Shown one piece after another: positions 33,390-43,942 of a stretch of 64,000 nt of DNA. This DNA comes from Elymus sibiricus (Eukaryota > Streptophyta > Magnoliopsida > Poales > Poaceae): the NCBI GenBank assembly GCA_039707655.1, contig CM077671.1, forward strand, positions 242,583,095 to 242,647,094. The letters are read 5' to 3'. Numbering within the stretch: the first letter of the stretch is position 1; the number at the start of each line of letters is the position of its first letter. A program made the position numbers and the translations under genes. The notes beneath the pieces were generated by a model that saw only the letters and a program-made list of their open reading frames with translations, did not search any database and was not told the DNA's origin.

Positions 33390-36300
33390 AAGTCTTTAAA
33401 GAAAAGCGCTTGTTGGAAGATAACCCAATACTTTTCCTCTCTGTTTTTGTGTGTTCACATGATTAAGCTATTGTAGTAATCATGTTTTGTGTCTTTTATT
33501 TAAATAAAGTGCCAAGTAAAGCCTTTGGGATAGTGTGGATACTAGCTAGTTTGATTCTGAGCAAAAACAGAAACTTTTACGTCCAGTGCAGAATTTCTCT
33601 GATTTTACTAGAGATTCAAAAAAATCTGAAAATTTTACACAGTTTTTCTATGCAAATTCTATGCGTTTAACTAATTTTTCAGAATTTTTAGAGATAGATA
33701 AATAAGGATTTCATTCAGATCTTCACAGACTGTTCGGTTTTTGACAGATTCTGTTTTGCATGCATAGTTTGCTTGTTTGAGTATTTCCATAGCTAATATT
33801 TAGTGGTATAAATTATGAGAATGATATAATAGAGTAGGTATTATGTGATAAAAAATATGAATCTTGTCTTGACAGTACCTAAGTGAATGATCTATCTTTA
33901 TTACACTAACCCATCTCACGGAGTTTCGTTAAGTTTTGTGTGATTGAAGTTTTCAAGTTTTGGGTGAGATACCGATATGAGGAGAATAAGGAGTGGTAAG
34001 ACACTAAGATTGGGGATCCCCAAGTCATACCCCAAGGTAATATCCAAGGAAGACTCAAGCGTCTAAGCTTGGGGATGCCCCGGAAGACATCCCCTCTTTC
34101 GTCTTCAACACTATCGGTATTTCTTACTTAGAGCTATATTTTTATTCATCACATAATATGAGTTTTGCTTGGAGCGTCATTTTATTTTATTATTATTTTC
34201 TTTATGTTATTTATAATCTTGTTTCAAATAAAAATTTCCAAGAATTGCCTTTTAGGATGTCTGAATTGCATGTTTGATGTGTGCTGTGTAAAATCAGAAA
34301 CTTTTTCTGTAGTGTTTGGATTTTCATATTTTTATGGAACGTAGAAAGTTTCTAAAATTTTTACACAGTATTTTCCTATAATTGTTTTATCATGTCCTAA
34401 ATTTTCAGAAAATTTGGAGTTACAGAAGTGCACTTTGTAAATTAATTGCTACAGACTGTCCTGTTTAGACAGATTGCTGCCATAGTTTTGTTATCTCTTT
34501 CTCCTATAGTTTCCATGACTTATATAGTTATATTGGTAGATATAAATTGTGAAAAAGATAGTATACAGTAGATAATGTTTTAAAATTATTATGCAACTTG
34601 TCTTGGCAGTACGTAAAGAGTTAATTTATTCTTATGTGCACTAACCTATCTCACGAGTTCTTTTCAAGTTTTGACTAGACGAAATTTTTGAGACCTAGGT
34701 GAAACCGGGATATGAGAGGAATTAACGAGACACAAGAGCTCAAGCTTGGGGATGACCAAGGCACCCCAAGTCAATATTACAAGAAGTCTCAAGCATCTAA
34801 GCTTGGGGATGCTACGCATCCCACCTCTCTGCATCAACAATTATCGATTAGCCTATGTTGAGCCTAAATTTTTATTCATTCACATGATATGTGCTATTAT
34901 TGGAGTGCCATTTTTGTTTAGTTTGCTGTTTTAAATAAATCTCAGATCTGAAAATATTTATTGAGAGAGAGTCCTCACATAGCTACTTAATTGTTTGACT
35001 ACTCATTGATCTTCACTTATATCTCTTTGAGAGTAGTTTGATGTTCACTCTTGCGCTTCACTTTTATCCTAAGAGTAAATTGTGAATGAATGAAGTTTCA
35101 TAAATCTGAAATTATCAATATGCTTTATGCTTAGTAGTAGTTTCACATTTGGTTTAGAAAGCAAAATCTATTGAAGTTTGACAATCACAATATTGGTCAT
35201 ACAAGCAATTCATGAATGATTAGTATAAAAAAGAGAACTTTCACATATAAATATTATTATCTTGGACATCTTTTATGATTGTGAATACCCATTAATTATT
35301 TTCAACCTTGATCAAATAGTTGAAGTTGGACAAGGAAGACAACGTAATGGTTATGTTTGGGTATATTTGCATAGAAGTTATATTGTTATGGATCCTCCAA
35401 CATGTGGTGCTTGTTTAGAACATTTTGCTAGCCAAAACTTCGTACTAAGTAGAGATACTACTTGTACATCTAAATCCTTGAGCCAAGTTTCTTCCATGAG
35501 AGTCCACCATACCTACATATATATGGTATTTCACTGCCATTCCAAGTAAATTTTCATGTGTCACCTCTAAACATTCAAATAAACATTCGTTTTGTGTGCT
35601 CGTACCGCTCATGGAGTGACGGGGTAGTCATTATCTTCCATGCTAAGCGGGTTATTCTCAAGATGAGTGTTTATTCACTTGTCATTGCACGAGAGAGGTT
35701 TGTAAAAAGGATGCTTAGTCCGGCATAATAAAAAAATAAATAAACAAAAACTCCCCCTAAAAAGTTGATTGTTTCGAGGACAACAGTGGATTCGGCCAGC
35801 CATGGAATGTGTTTGAATGGTGGAGGGGGAGTAAAATTTCAATTCTGTTTGGGAACCGCTAACAATGTGTTTAGCATGGAAGATATTGAAAACTCTGTTG
35901 TGACGTTGAAAGGAAAAGTACACCACTCAAAATTACATATTCATCTCTATTTTAAACAATGAGCTCTGGCACCTCTGCAAATCCCTGCTTCCCTCTACGA
36001 AGGGACAATCTATTTACTTCTATATTATTTATTTTCATGTTATTTACTTATCATGTTGAGTCAACTTCTTATTCCAACCTCAATCTATTAGTTTGAAAGC
36101 ATCATGTGATGGGGAAAGATCCAAACACATATATCCCGTCAAATATATTTGATCATGATTCATTATTGTTAACAATTATCTTTATGATAAGTATGTTGGG
36201 AGGCAAAACATTAAGCCCCTATCTTTCTATGTGTTCGATGGAAATTGTTTGTTCTAAAAATATGCTTTGAGTATTAGCAATCATGGAAGACTATATGATA

Positions 36301-36580
36301 ATTGAGTATGTGGAGCTCTTAATTAGACTTGATGATGCATTGGAATTGTTTGATAACTAAGAACATATGTTGTTAAGTTTCAAGAGAATGCATTGTTTGA
36401 ACCATGAAATGTGAATTGATTGCTCCTCTACTTTATGATTGTTATGAGAAAAAGTTGCTGGTTACGATGCTAGAAAAAGTGATTGGAATTATCATTGATC
36501 AAACTTATATACTAAGCTAGCATTCACACTTCATAAATTATTTCTTTTATCATTTAACTACTCGAGGACGAGTAGGAATT
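33390..36580 (+). other. Non-coding 3' region with an internal duplication
   Basis: A diverged tandem duplication: about 33560-34180 and 34270-34900 share the same order of landmarks (cagaaact.., ttttacacag, ctaacc.atctcacg, a polypurine-like block, then a tattcatcacat-like tract). Polypurine-like copies lie at 34065-34078, 34742-34754 and 34799-34812. The shared 3' module is at about 35400-36010 with its hairpin at 35989-36004. The inverted repeat after the ORF stop is at 33406-33428. No gene seen. Confidence 0.65.
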
Positions 36581-36594
36581 AAGCTTGGGGATGC
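36581..36594 (+). promoter_or_regulatory. Polypurine tract
   Basis: aagcttggggatgc directly precedes the LTR start tgatacgcct at 36595. The internal copies upstream have the same sequence. Confidence 0.87.
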
Positions 36595-38186
36595 TGATAC
36601 GCCTCCAACGTATCGATAATTTAAGAAGTATTCATGCCATGTTTGCCTATGTTTACAATACTTTTATATGGGTTTGATGCACTATATATGATTTATTTAG
36701 AACTAACACGGACTGACGCTGTTTTCAGCAGAATTATCGTGGTGTTGTTTTTGTGCAGAAAATAAAACTTCTCGGAATCGCCTGAAACTTTTTTATGATT
36801 TTTCCTGGAGGAAATAAGAAATACCGGAGTGAAGAACCACTGGAGGGGAGACACCTGTGGGCCACAAGCCAACAGGGCGCGCCCCTAGGCGCACCCTGAT
36901 AGCTTGTGGGGCCCAAGTGGCTCCGGCTGGCGTGATTCCAATGCTGAAAAATCCTATATATACAGAAACCTCCGAAAGTTAACCGATAACTTATGCTCCA
37001 CTGCCGCAACTCTCTGTATCGAAGAGAAACCCATCTGGAGCCTTTCTAGTACCCTGTCGGAGAGGCGAGATCATCACATGTGGCCATCTTCATCATCCCG
37101 TTAGAGGCCATGACAAGGACGGAGTAGTTCACCCTCAGGGCCGAGGGTATGTATCAGTAGCTATGTGTTTAATCTATCTCTCTCGTGTTCTTGAGATGGC
37201 ACGATCTTGATGTATCACGGGCCTTGTTAATATAGTTGGATCATATGTTGTTCTTCCCTTGCTATCTTGTTGTGATGAATTGAATCTTTCCCTTTGAGAT
37301 TTTTTTATGTCGGATTGAATATTGGATTTGAGATCACTTCATGTATGTCTTGGTACTCAACTTGCGGATTCCCGTGGTGACAATGGGGTAATCTATGCAT
37401 AAGCGTTGATACAAGATCTTGTCCTACCTTCTCCGATAGAAATCTTGGGGTACTCTTTGAAGTTCTTTATGTTGGATTGAATATGATGAATCTGAAATTG
37501 TTTGATGCATGTCGAATAATTAACCCACGGATACTTGTGGTGACATTGGAGTATATAGGTGACATTTGGGTTGATTGATATGTATCATAGGTGTTATTTT
37601 GGTACGAACTCTAGGGTTGTTTGTGACACCTATAGGAATAGCCCAATTGATTGATCGGAACGGGTAACTTTGAGGTGATTCTACTACCTAGAACAATTTC
37701 ATCTCATGTTCTCCGCTATATATGAACTTTGGAGTGATTCTTTGTTGCACATTGAGGGACGATCATATGATTCTATTATGTTAGCATTGTTGAGAGATTG
37801 CAGTAGTGAAAGTATGAATCCTAGGCCTTATTTCCAAGCATTAATATATCGTTTTGCTCGTTGTTTACTACTTGTTACCTTGCTGTTTTTATATTTTCAG
37901 ATTACAAAAACCTATTTCTACTATCCATATTGCACTTGTATCACCATCTCTTCGCAGAACTAGTTCACCTATACAATTTGCCATTGTATTAGGTGTGTTG
38001 GGGACACAAAAGATTTTTTGTATTTGATTGCAGGGTTGTTTGAGAGAGACCATCTTCATCCTACACCTCCCACGGATTGATAAACCTTAGGTCATCCACT
38101 TGAGGGAAAATTGGTACTGTCCTACAAAACTCTGCGCTTGGAGGCCCAACAGAGTCTACAAGAATAAAGTTGTGTAGTAGACATCA
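36595..38186 (+). repeat. 3' LTR (1,592 bp) of the Gypsy inserted in the MULE
   Basis: It starts TGATACGCCT and ends ..gtagtagacatca, a Triticeae Athila-group LTR end. U3 shares the block gacgctgttttcagcaga with the LTR at 41073. No partner LTR is in the window. Confidence 0.85.
36859..36962 (+). promoter_or_regulatory. LTR promoter: hairpin plus TATA
   Basis: Hairpin 36859-36914: the left arm contains CCACAAGC and the right arm GCTTGTGG. Other families have ACAACCC and GGGTTGT at this position, a paired change. TATATATA lies at 36955-36962, 40 bp downstream. Confidence 0.7.
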
Positions 38187-38241
38187 GTACGTAGTGCTCA
38201 TGGCATTCGTTTCTATTTTTGTGTTTCATGGTCATCGTAGG

Positions 38242-38415
38242 ATGGATCCTGATAGAGCAATTGGGATGGAATGTAGAATGGAAACCACACTTCTAGGTTG
38301 TGATGATACAAAAGAAGCCAATACAGGCTTCTCATTTCCTTTTGTTGCGGATAGTGAATGGACGTTTAACCTGTTTAGATCTGCTATATGCGCTCAATAT
38401 CCATGGGGACTATAT
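38242..38415 (+). pseudogene. MULE transposase, N-terminal segment
   Basis: The ATG at 38242 opens MDPDRAIGMECR.. and the reading ends in ..AICAQYPWGLY at the CACTA insertion point. The next in-frame codons (DAVEFRYWD..) are at 40049. The duplicated tat supplies the Tyr codon. Residues preceding the MuDR DNA-binding region; the true start could be upstream, beyond the Gypsy LTR. Confidence 0.72.
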
Positions 38416-40045
38416 CATTACTGGGAAAGGGCTTATAGGTGAACTATAAATAGTGGCAGGCAGGGTAGGTCACCCGCCACTGCTACTTTAAAAAATAGCA
38501 GTGGCGTGTACCTGGACGTACCCGTCCCAACTACGGGCAATCCACTCGCGGGCAATTTGAAGCACCTGTCACAGACATGCTCTTCCAAATAAACCCGTGG
38601 GATGGAAACTGTAGTGGCGAGTAGTAAGGTAGTGCTTGCCACTGGTTTGTGTGTTAGCAGTGTTGGGTGCGGCTAGATACTGCAGTAGATTTCAGACTCT
38701 TCTTGACGAACGGATTTAAAAAAATCCATGGTAACGGTCCTTAACTTCAATTAATATTCTATTCTAACCTTTTGTATAATTATTGTATTGACTTTATTGT
38801 TAATGATTAACTACCGCATAGTGTATCCCATGCAACATAAGGGCCGACTTCAACAATTTATGCGGTAATGTTCTGTACTTTGACAATGATAAAGGGCACA
38901 CATTCGAACTGGATGTGCATAAACGAAAGGATAGAACCATCATATATGACGAAGGATGGGAGCAGTACATTGCACATAATAATTTCATCGGAGGAGAGTA
39001 CATATCCTTTTCCTTGAAAGGAGTGGTCAATAGGTTAAGGACAATGTATTTCTGCAGCGATGACGATGGCAGCCATGAAGATGAGGACAACCAGGATGAT
39101 GATGAAAGCCATAATGATGAGGATCAGCAAGATGATGACGATGTTGGTGATGGTCCACTCAGTTCTGCAATTTTTTCTCAAAGAATGAGGCAGCTAACTC
39201 GGGATGAGACCATGAATGTTACCGCGATGTTATCATCGAGTGTAGCCTTCGTGGGCAAGCCCTTTGTACACTGTTTAACTAAAACCAACGTCGTAAAAAA
39301 GTCATGGTGAGATGTTTTGAAGTGGACATCCCCGCCGTCGGCACCGCTGGAGTACGCCATGGACGTGCAAAGCGTGACACCAACGTTCAGTACAAGATGG
39401 AATCAGGCGGACGCATATCCTTCTATGAGTTCGGCTAGTGGGAGTTCATGACGAGAAAGAGTGAACTATGGGTGGACACCCTTGTGACAATCACCATAAG
39501 GAAGACCAACCGCAATGACTCTCAAATGATGGTTGTCGTTGACCATGTTTAGAAATATGGTCTAAGTCATGCATATATCAGCCGATGAACTGTTAGTTGA
39601 TTAGTATGTTAAGATGGATGTGATCGATACATTGATGTTTCTTTCTTGAGTCGAGAAAATTTGAAGTGTTACTTAATTATTTTGTCATTTGTCTCCAAAA
39701 TGAATTCAGTCTGGATTATTTATATAGAGAATCATATCAATATGCCTTTTGGAGTAATGTGTGTCAACGCGCAATGCCAACAATTGTCATACTCTACCAA
39801 ATACCTCTAGTGGCGAGCGCTATGGCAGAACCGCCACTGTTACAATGGTATGTGTGGCGGTAGCGAGCTGTGGCGGGTAGGAACTAACGTCCGCCACAGG
39901 AAGCTATGTACTAGTGGCGGGCACGCGCCCGCCACTAATGCAGTTATAGCAGTGGCGGGAGGACGGTGGTGGGCGCCCTTGGGAGCTTCGCCCTCCACTG
40001 CTGGCCTTTTTCAGCCCACCGCTACTAGGCAGTCCTGCAGTAGTG
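38416..40045 (+). mobile_element. Non-autonomous CACTA transposon carrying B3-domain gene fragments
   Basis: 1,630 bp. Left end CATTACTG (CACTA with a C-to-T change), right end CAGTAGTG, flanked by the 3-bp duplication tat (38413-38415 and 40046-40048). Subterminal repeats of the agtggcggg / cccgccact type occur at both ends (38450-38680, 39805-40030), as is usual for CACTA. It has no transposase. It lies inside a MULE codon, and removing it restores the frame. Confidence 0.88.
38822..39549 (+). pseudogene. Captured plant B3-domain protein fragment (two B3-like segments)
   Basis: After a splice-acceptor-like ..gcatag, an open stretch from 38822 reads a B3 fold C-terminal half: IPCNIRADF.., VHKRKDRTIIYDEGWEQYI, GGEYISFSL. 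An acidic Asp/Glu/His linker follows (about 39055-39150), then a second segment KPFVHCLTKTN. After a frameshift near 39297 this continues with FEVDIPAV, SGGRISFYEFG, an in-frame TAG (39437-39439) and WEFMTRKSELWVDTLVTITIRK. B3 domains bind DNA in plant ARF, REM and LAV regulators. The stop and frameshift, and its place inside a CACTA, point to a transduplicated host-gene piece. Confidence 0.7.
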
Positions 40046-41072
40046 TATGATGCAGTGGAATTTAGGTATTGGGACATTGGTAAATTAGTTTGGGTCCCTG
40101 TCCGATGTGATGATGAGCTAAGAAAAATGTTTGCAATACATGATTCTTTCCCTGCCAAACTAGAAATCAGTGTCATACAAAGGAAAAGAGGACATGCAAA
40201 GAATAGAGGAACAAGATCACAATCTAGTTCTAGAGGTAGAGGTGGGAGCAGGCAATCCAAGGGGAGAAAAACAGCAGTTTAGACTAGAGTTAGAGAAGCA
40301 GGAGACAACTCTATGCAGGTACCAGGAACACCTACAGAAGAAGTTCCTAGGCATGCAAATCCCACTAATAGTAGAGATTCTTCTGATCCCTATATTGAAG
40401 AGGGACTACCTTATGATTGGCCAATTGATGATGAGGATGAAAGGTTGTTTCCATAGTTTGTTACAAGGAAGAAGGGCAAGGAGAAAGGTAATGAGGGGGA
40501 TGATGATTATGTTCCAGCCCGAGAAGGCATGTTTGCTGAGGCAGGTGAAGATGTGAAGGAGGAGGACATGGACATGGGATACTCTGAGATATCTAGTGAC
40601 GAAAGGCCAGATGTGCAATACAACAGAGATGATCCTTCTTTACAAGAGGAAACTATATTTTCCAGTGCTTTAGACTGTTGGAATGCCCTTGCAACTTTCT
40701 CAATAAAAACTCAAAAGTGAATTTGTGAAAGAAAAGAGTGACACGAGTAGGTTGACAATACATTGTGCTTATAACAGGTGTCAATGGAAGATGCATGCCT
40801 CCTAACTGAGACATAGCACACAGTTTCAGGTATTAACTTTAGCTACTAACAGTGCATGTATATAGAAAGTCACATAGATATGGTATTTTGTTGTTTTTTG
40901 TAGCACATCAGGTTCCGACATGTGTCTGAACTTTCATGAATGCAGGTTAAGATGAACAAAACTGCTCATACATGTCCAAGGGTCAACAGGAGGCAAAGAT
41001 TGAGGTCAGCTAAGAGCAGATGGGTTGCTGATGCAGTGAAAAACTGAGTTTTAGAGGACTCAAAAGTGGGTG
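40046..41072 (+). pseudogene. MULE transposase, middle segment
   Basis: The frame continues as DAVEFRYWDIGKLVWVPVRCDDELRKMF, then an Arg/Ser/Lys-rich stretch, an acidic stretch and the MuDR-type zinc-binding region (CAYNRCQWKMHAS). Defects: TAG at 40280-40282 and another TAG in LFP*FV (about 40456), both likely from CAG; a frameshift near 40718; and a stop in the last exon. A probable intron runs from gtattaac after ..cacagtttcag (about 40831) to the acceptor gaatgcag before 40946. The segment ends ..EDSKVG at the Gypsy insertion. Confidence 0.78.
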
Positions 41073-42487
41073 TGATACGTCTCCAACGTATCTACTTTTC
41101 CTCACCCTTTTGCCCTTGTTTTGGACTCTAATTTGCATGATTTGAATGAAACTAACCCGGACTGACGCTGTTTTCAGCAGAACTACCATGGTGTTGTTTT
41201 TGTGCAGAAATAAAAGTAATCGGAACAGAACGAAACTTTTTGGAGAATTATTTCAGAATATATGAGAATTATTGGAGCCAAAATCCACCGAAGAGGGGGG
41301 CAGGGTGAGCATCACCCACCAGGGCACGCCAGGCCCCCTAGGCGTGCCCTGGTGGGTTGTGCCCACCTCGTGGCCCCACTGACCCTAATTCCGCCACTAT
41401 AAATTCCTATTTTCGGAGAAAAAAATAGGAGAGAAAGTTTCATCGCGTTTTACGATACGGAGCCGCCGCCACCCCCTGTTCTTCATCGGGAGGCCAGATC
41501 TGGAGCCCGTTTGGGGCTCCGGAGAGGGGAATCTTCGGTCTTCATCATCATCAACCCTTCTCCATCACCAATTCCATGATGCTCCCCATCGGGAGTGAGT
41601 AATTCCTTTGTAGGCTTGCTGGTCGGTGAGGAGTTGGATGAGATTCATCATGTAATCGAGTTAGTTTGGTTAGGGCTTGATCCCTAGTATCCATTATGTT
41701 CTGAGATTGATGTTGCTATGACTTTGCTATGCCTAATGCTTGTTGTCACTAGGGCCCGAGTGCCATGATTTTAGATCTGAATCGTTTATGTTATCACCTC
41801 TATATCCATGTTCTTGATCCGATCTAGCCTAGTCATATGCACCTATTACGTGTTATGATCCGTCAACCCCATAGTGATAATATTTGGGATACTTCACTGT
41901 GATGACCGTAGTTTGAGGAGTTCATGTATTCACCGTGTGTTAATGCTTTGTTCCGGTTCTCTATTAAAAGGAGGCCTTAATATCCCTTAGTTTCCTTATG
42001 GACCCCGCTGCCACAGGAGGGTAGGACAAAAGAAGTCATGCAAGTTCTTTTCCATAAGCACGTATGACTATTTACGGAATACATGCCTACATTACATTGA
42101 TGAACTGGAGCTAGTTCTGTGTCGCCCTAGGTTATGACTGTTATATGATGAATATCATCCAACGAGTTACCGACCCAGTGCCTACGATCTCTCCATTTAT
42201 TGTTCTTGCTAAGTTACTATTGCTGCTACTGCTGTTCCAACTGCTACAAAACTATTGCTACTACTGTTACCACTACTGTTACTGTCACTACTGCTATCAA
42301 ACTATCATATTACTGTGCTACTGATCACTTTGCTGCAGATATTTAATCTCCAGGTGTGGTTGAATTGACAACTCAACTGCTATTACTCTCAAGTATTCTT
42401 TGGCTCCCCTTGTGTCGAATCTATAAATTCGGGTTGAATACTCTACCCTCGAAAACTGTTGCGATCCCCTATACTTGTGGGTTATCA
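41073..42487 (+). repeat. 5' LTR (1,415 bp)
   Basis: TGATACGTCT to ..GGGTTATCA, the same length as 51284-52698 and nearly identical by eye. U5 carries a degenerate TACTG/CTACTG tract (42215-42330). Confidence 0.94.
41305..41405 (+). promoter_or_regulatory. LTR promoter: hairpin plus TATA
   Basis: Arms 41305-41330 and 41341-41366, with core GGGCACGCC pairing to GGCGTGCCC. Sister LTRs have GGGCGCGCC pairing to GGCGCGCCC, a second compensatory pair. TATAAATT lies at 41398-41405, 31 bp away. Confidence 0.76.
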
Positions 42488-42498
42488 AGACCTTTTTC

Positions 42499-42515
42499 TG
42501 GCGCCGTTGCCGGGG
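42499..42515 (+). promoter_or_regulatory. Primer-binding site, tRNA-Asp
   Basis: tggcgccgttgccgggg, 11 bases after the LTR. It is a perfect complement to the 3' end of plant tRNA-Asp(GTC). Confidence 0.9.
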
Positions 42516-42565
42516 AGCATAGCAATATTTGTTGAGTCACTTGGGATTTATATCAATTGATCACT

Positions 42566-42772
42566 ATGAAGAATCTGAAGGATCCAAAGACTAAGATTTT
42601 TCCCTCTAAGACGAGGGGAGGTAAGGAACTGCCATCTAGCTCTGCACTTGATTCACCTTCTGTTATGAGTAAGATTGCAACACCACCACATGCTAGTAAT
42701 CCTGATATGTCACAAGTTATTGATGATGCTACCTCTGCTATGAATGATGCTTATGATGATGCTAGTACCATG
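42566..42772 (+). pseudogene. Gypsy gag N-terminal fragment
   Basis: ATG at 42566 opens MKNLKDPKTKIFPSK.. and stays open for 69 codons until the nested LTR element cuts it at 42773. The rest of gag is absent: sequence on the far side (46848) resumes just before protease, so gag was deleted together with the end of the nested element. Confidence 0.7.
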
Positions 42773-43110
42773 TGAAAGCACATTTGTTCCCTTGGTGGTT
42801 TTGGTAATTAATAACAACATATATGTGATTGAACTAATGTTTCCACTAAGTATATTTCAGGAAAAGTTCAATGATGGGTTAGCAAAAGGATTGTGGAGAG
42901 ACCCCTAGATGCAAGGAATTGGATTGGCAAAAGCTTCAAGCAAGAGGACTCTACATTTTACTTTGTGAGAAATCATCTTAAGTCCATAGGAAAGCCAATA
43001 CTATTAAAAGGGTGTAAGGTACTGTTGGTGAACAATATGCTCCACGTGCACAAGTGATAGTCATGAAAAACACCCACAAGCTCTTCCACAAAAGTCTGTC
43101 CAAGCCTATC
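42773..43110 (+). repeat. Left LTR copy, shared part
   Basis: 338 bp, nearly identical to 46510-46847. The full LTR probably extends further right; where it ends is unknown because the right copy is cut. Confidence 0.75.
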
Positions 43111-43935
43111 ATGAAAATCGGTGCAACCAAGTTTTCCCACTCGGTCCCACCGATTCCCACCTCAGACAGACCCATGCCAAACCCTAGATCTTCGGTGCAA
43201 CCGATTCTGCTTCGGTGCCACCGAGTTCAGTTTGCCAACTTTCTATTACCTGTCAACTCAGTGGCACCGATAATTTCGAACCGGTGTCACCGACAGCAAA
43301 GGGTATATTACCTGGCGGACCCGACTTTTGAAATTCAATCGCAAAAGTCTGTTTCCTCCAACCCTAAGCCGCCTCTCCGGACCCCTTGGTCGTCGCCCTT
43401 GCCTCCCCGTGCACCTCCGCCGTTGGAAATCGTCGCCGCCGACGGAATCTTCACCGCCGTCGTCGCCTTAGCGGATCCTTCACCGAGTTAGGGTATGGAT
43501 CCGGCCCTCTCTTGCGCTCCCCTTCCGATTCATGCGCATTAGAGTAACTCTTATCGATAATCCACTGATTGCAATCCTCTCAATCCTCCAGAAACCTCAT
43601 TAGCTTAGCGAACGAAAGATTTTTTTGATCTAGCCGTCCGCAAAACCGAATCTCGGTGACACCAAGTCAGAAAAATCGGCTCTACCGATTTTTGTTTTGG
43701 ACTACTGAGGACAGTCTCGGTGAAACCGAGTGGCAATTTTCAGTGCAACTGAAATTGCTGCCAAGTTTCTGTAAAGATGTCTGTGCGTCTCGGTGGTACC
43801 GAAACTTTTGACTCAGTGACACCGAAATCCCTTTTTGCTAGAAGCTATATCTAAGAATTTCTTTGTTCAACCTTTGAAAAATCTCTGCATTTTGTGATGA
43901 CTCAACCCTTCTACTCCTCTATGTTCTATTCACAG
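43111..43935 (+). promoter_or_regulatory. Leader with TCGGTG palindromes and a probable intron
   Basis: About a dozen degenerate dyads of the form cggtgNNaccga occur in two clusters (43135-43300 and 43650-43830). Between them is a C-rich segment with a GT donor at 43493 (gggtatgg). The acceptor is ..ctattcacag at 43931-43935, 7 bp before the ORF start. The arrangement is that of a 5' UTR with an intron. Confidence 0.5.
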
Positions 43936-43942
43936 GGTCAGT

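Larger units (their letters stand above)
32746..38186 (+). mobile_element. Athila-group Gypsy, 3' half only
   Basis: The C-terminal part of an ORF, a long non-coding 3' region, a polypurine tract (36581-36594) and a 1,592-bp 3' LTR. The 5' half must lie to the left of the window, because the Tat-type element inserted into this ORF at 32745/32746 (expected duplication gtgtt). It in turn sits in the 5' end of the MULE; its own duplication should be gtacg (38187-38191), but the left copy is out of view. Confidence 0.82.

Noticed and set aside
37706..37963. 85-codon plus-strand ORF
   Set aside because: Inside the 3' LTR ending at 38186; LTR sequence, not a gene.
39904..40260. 118-codon minus-strand ORF
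   Set aside because: Antisense shadow spanning the CACTA right end and the MULE transposase.
42215..42330. Trinucleotide microsatellite (ctactg)n
   Set aside because: Degenerate U5 sequence shared by both LTRs of the element; not a pure or expanding repeat.
43135..43830. CRISPR-like or satellite array
   Set aside because: The TCGGTG units are short, degenerate and irregularly spaced, and this is a plant genome. They are better described as dyad motifs in a leader.
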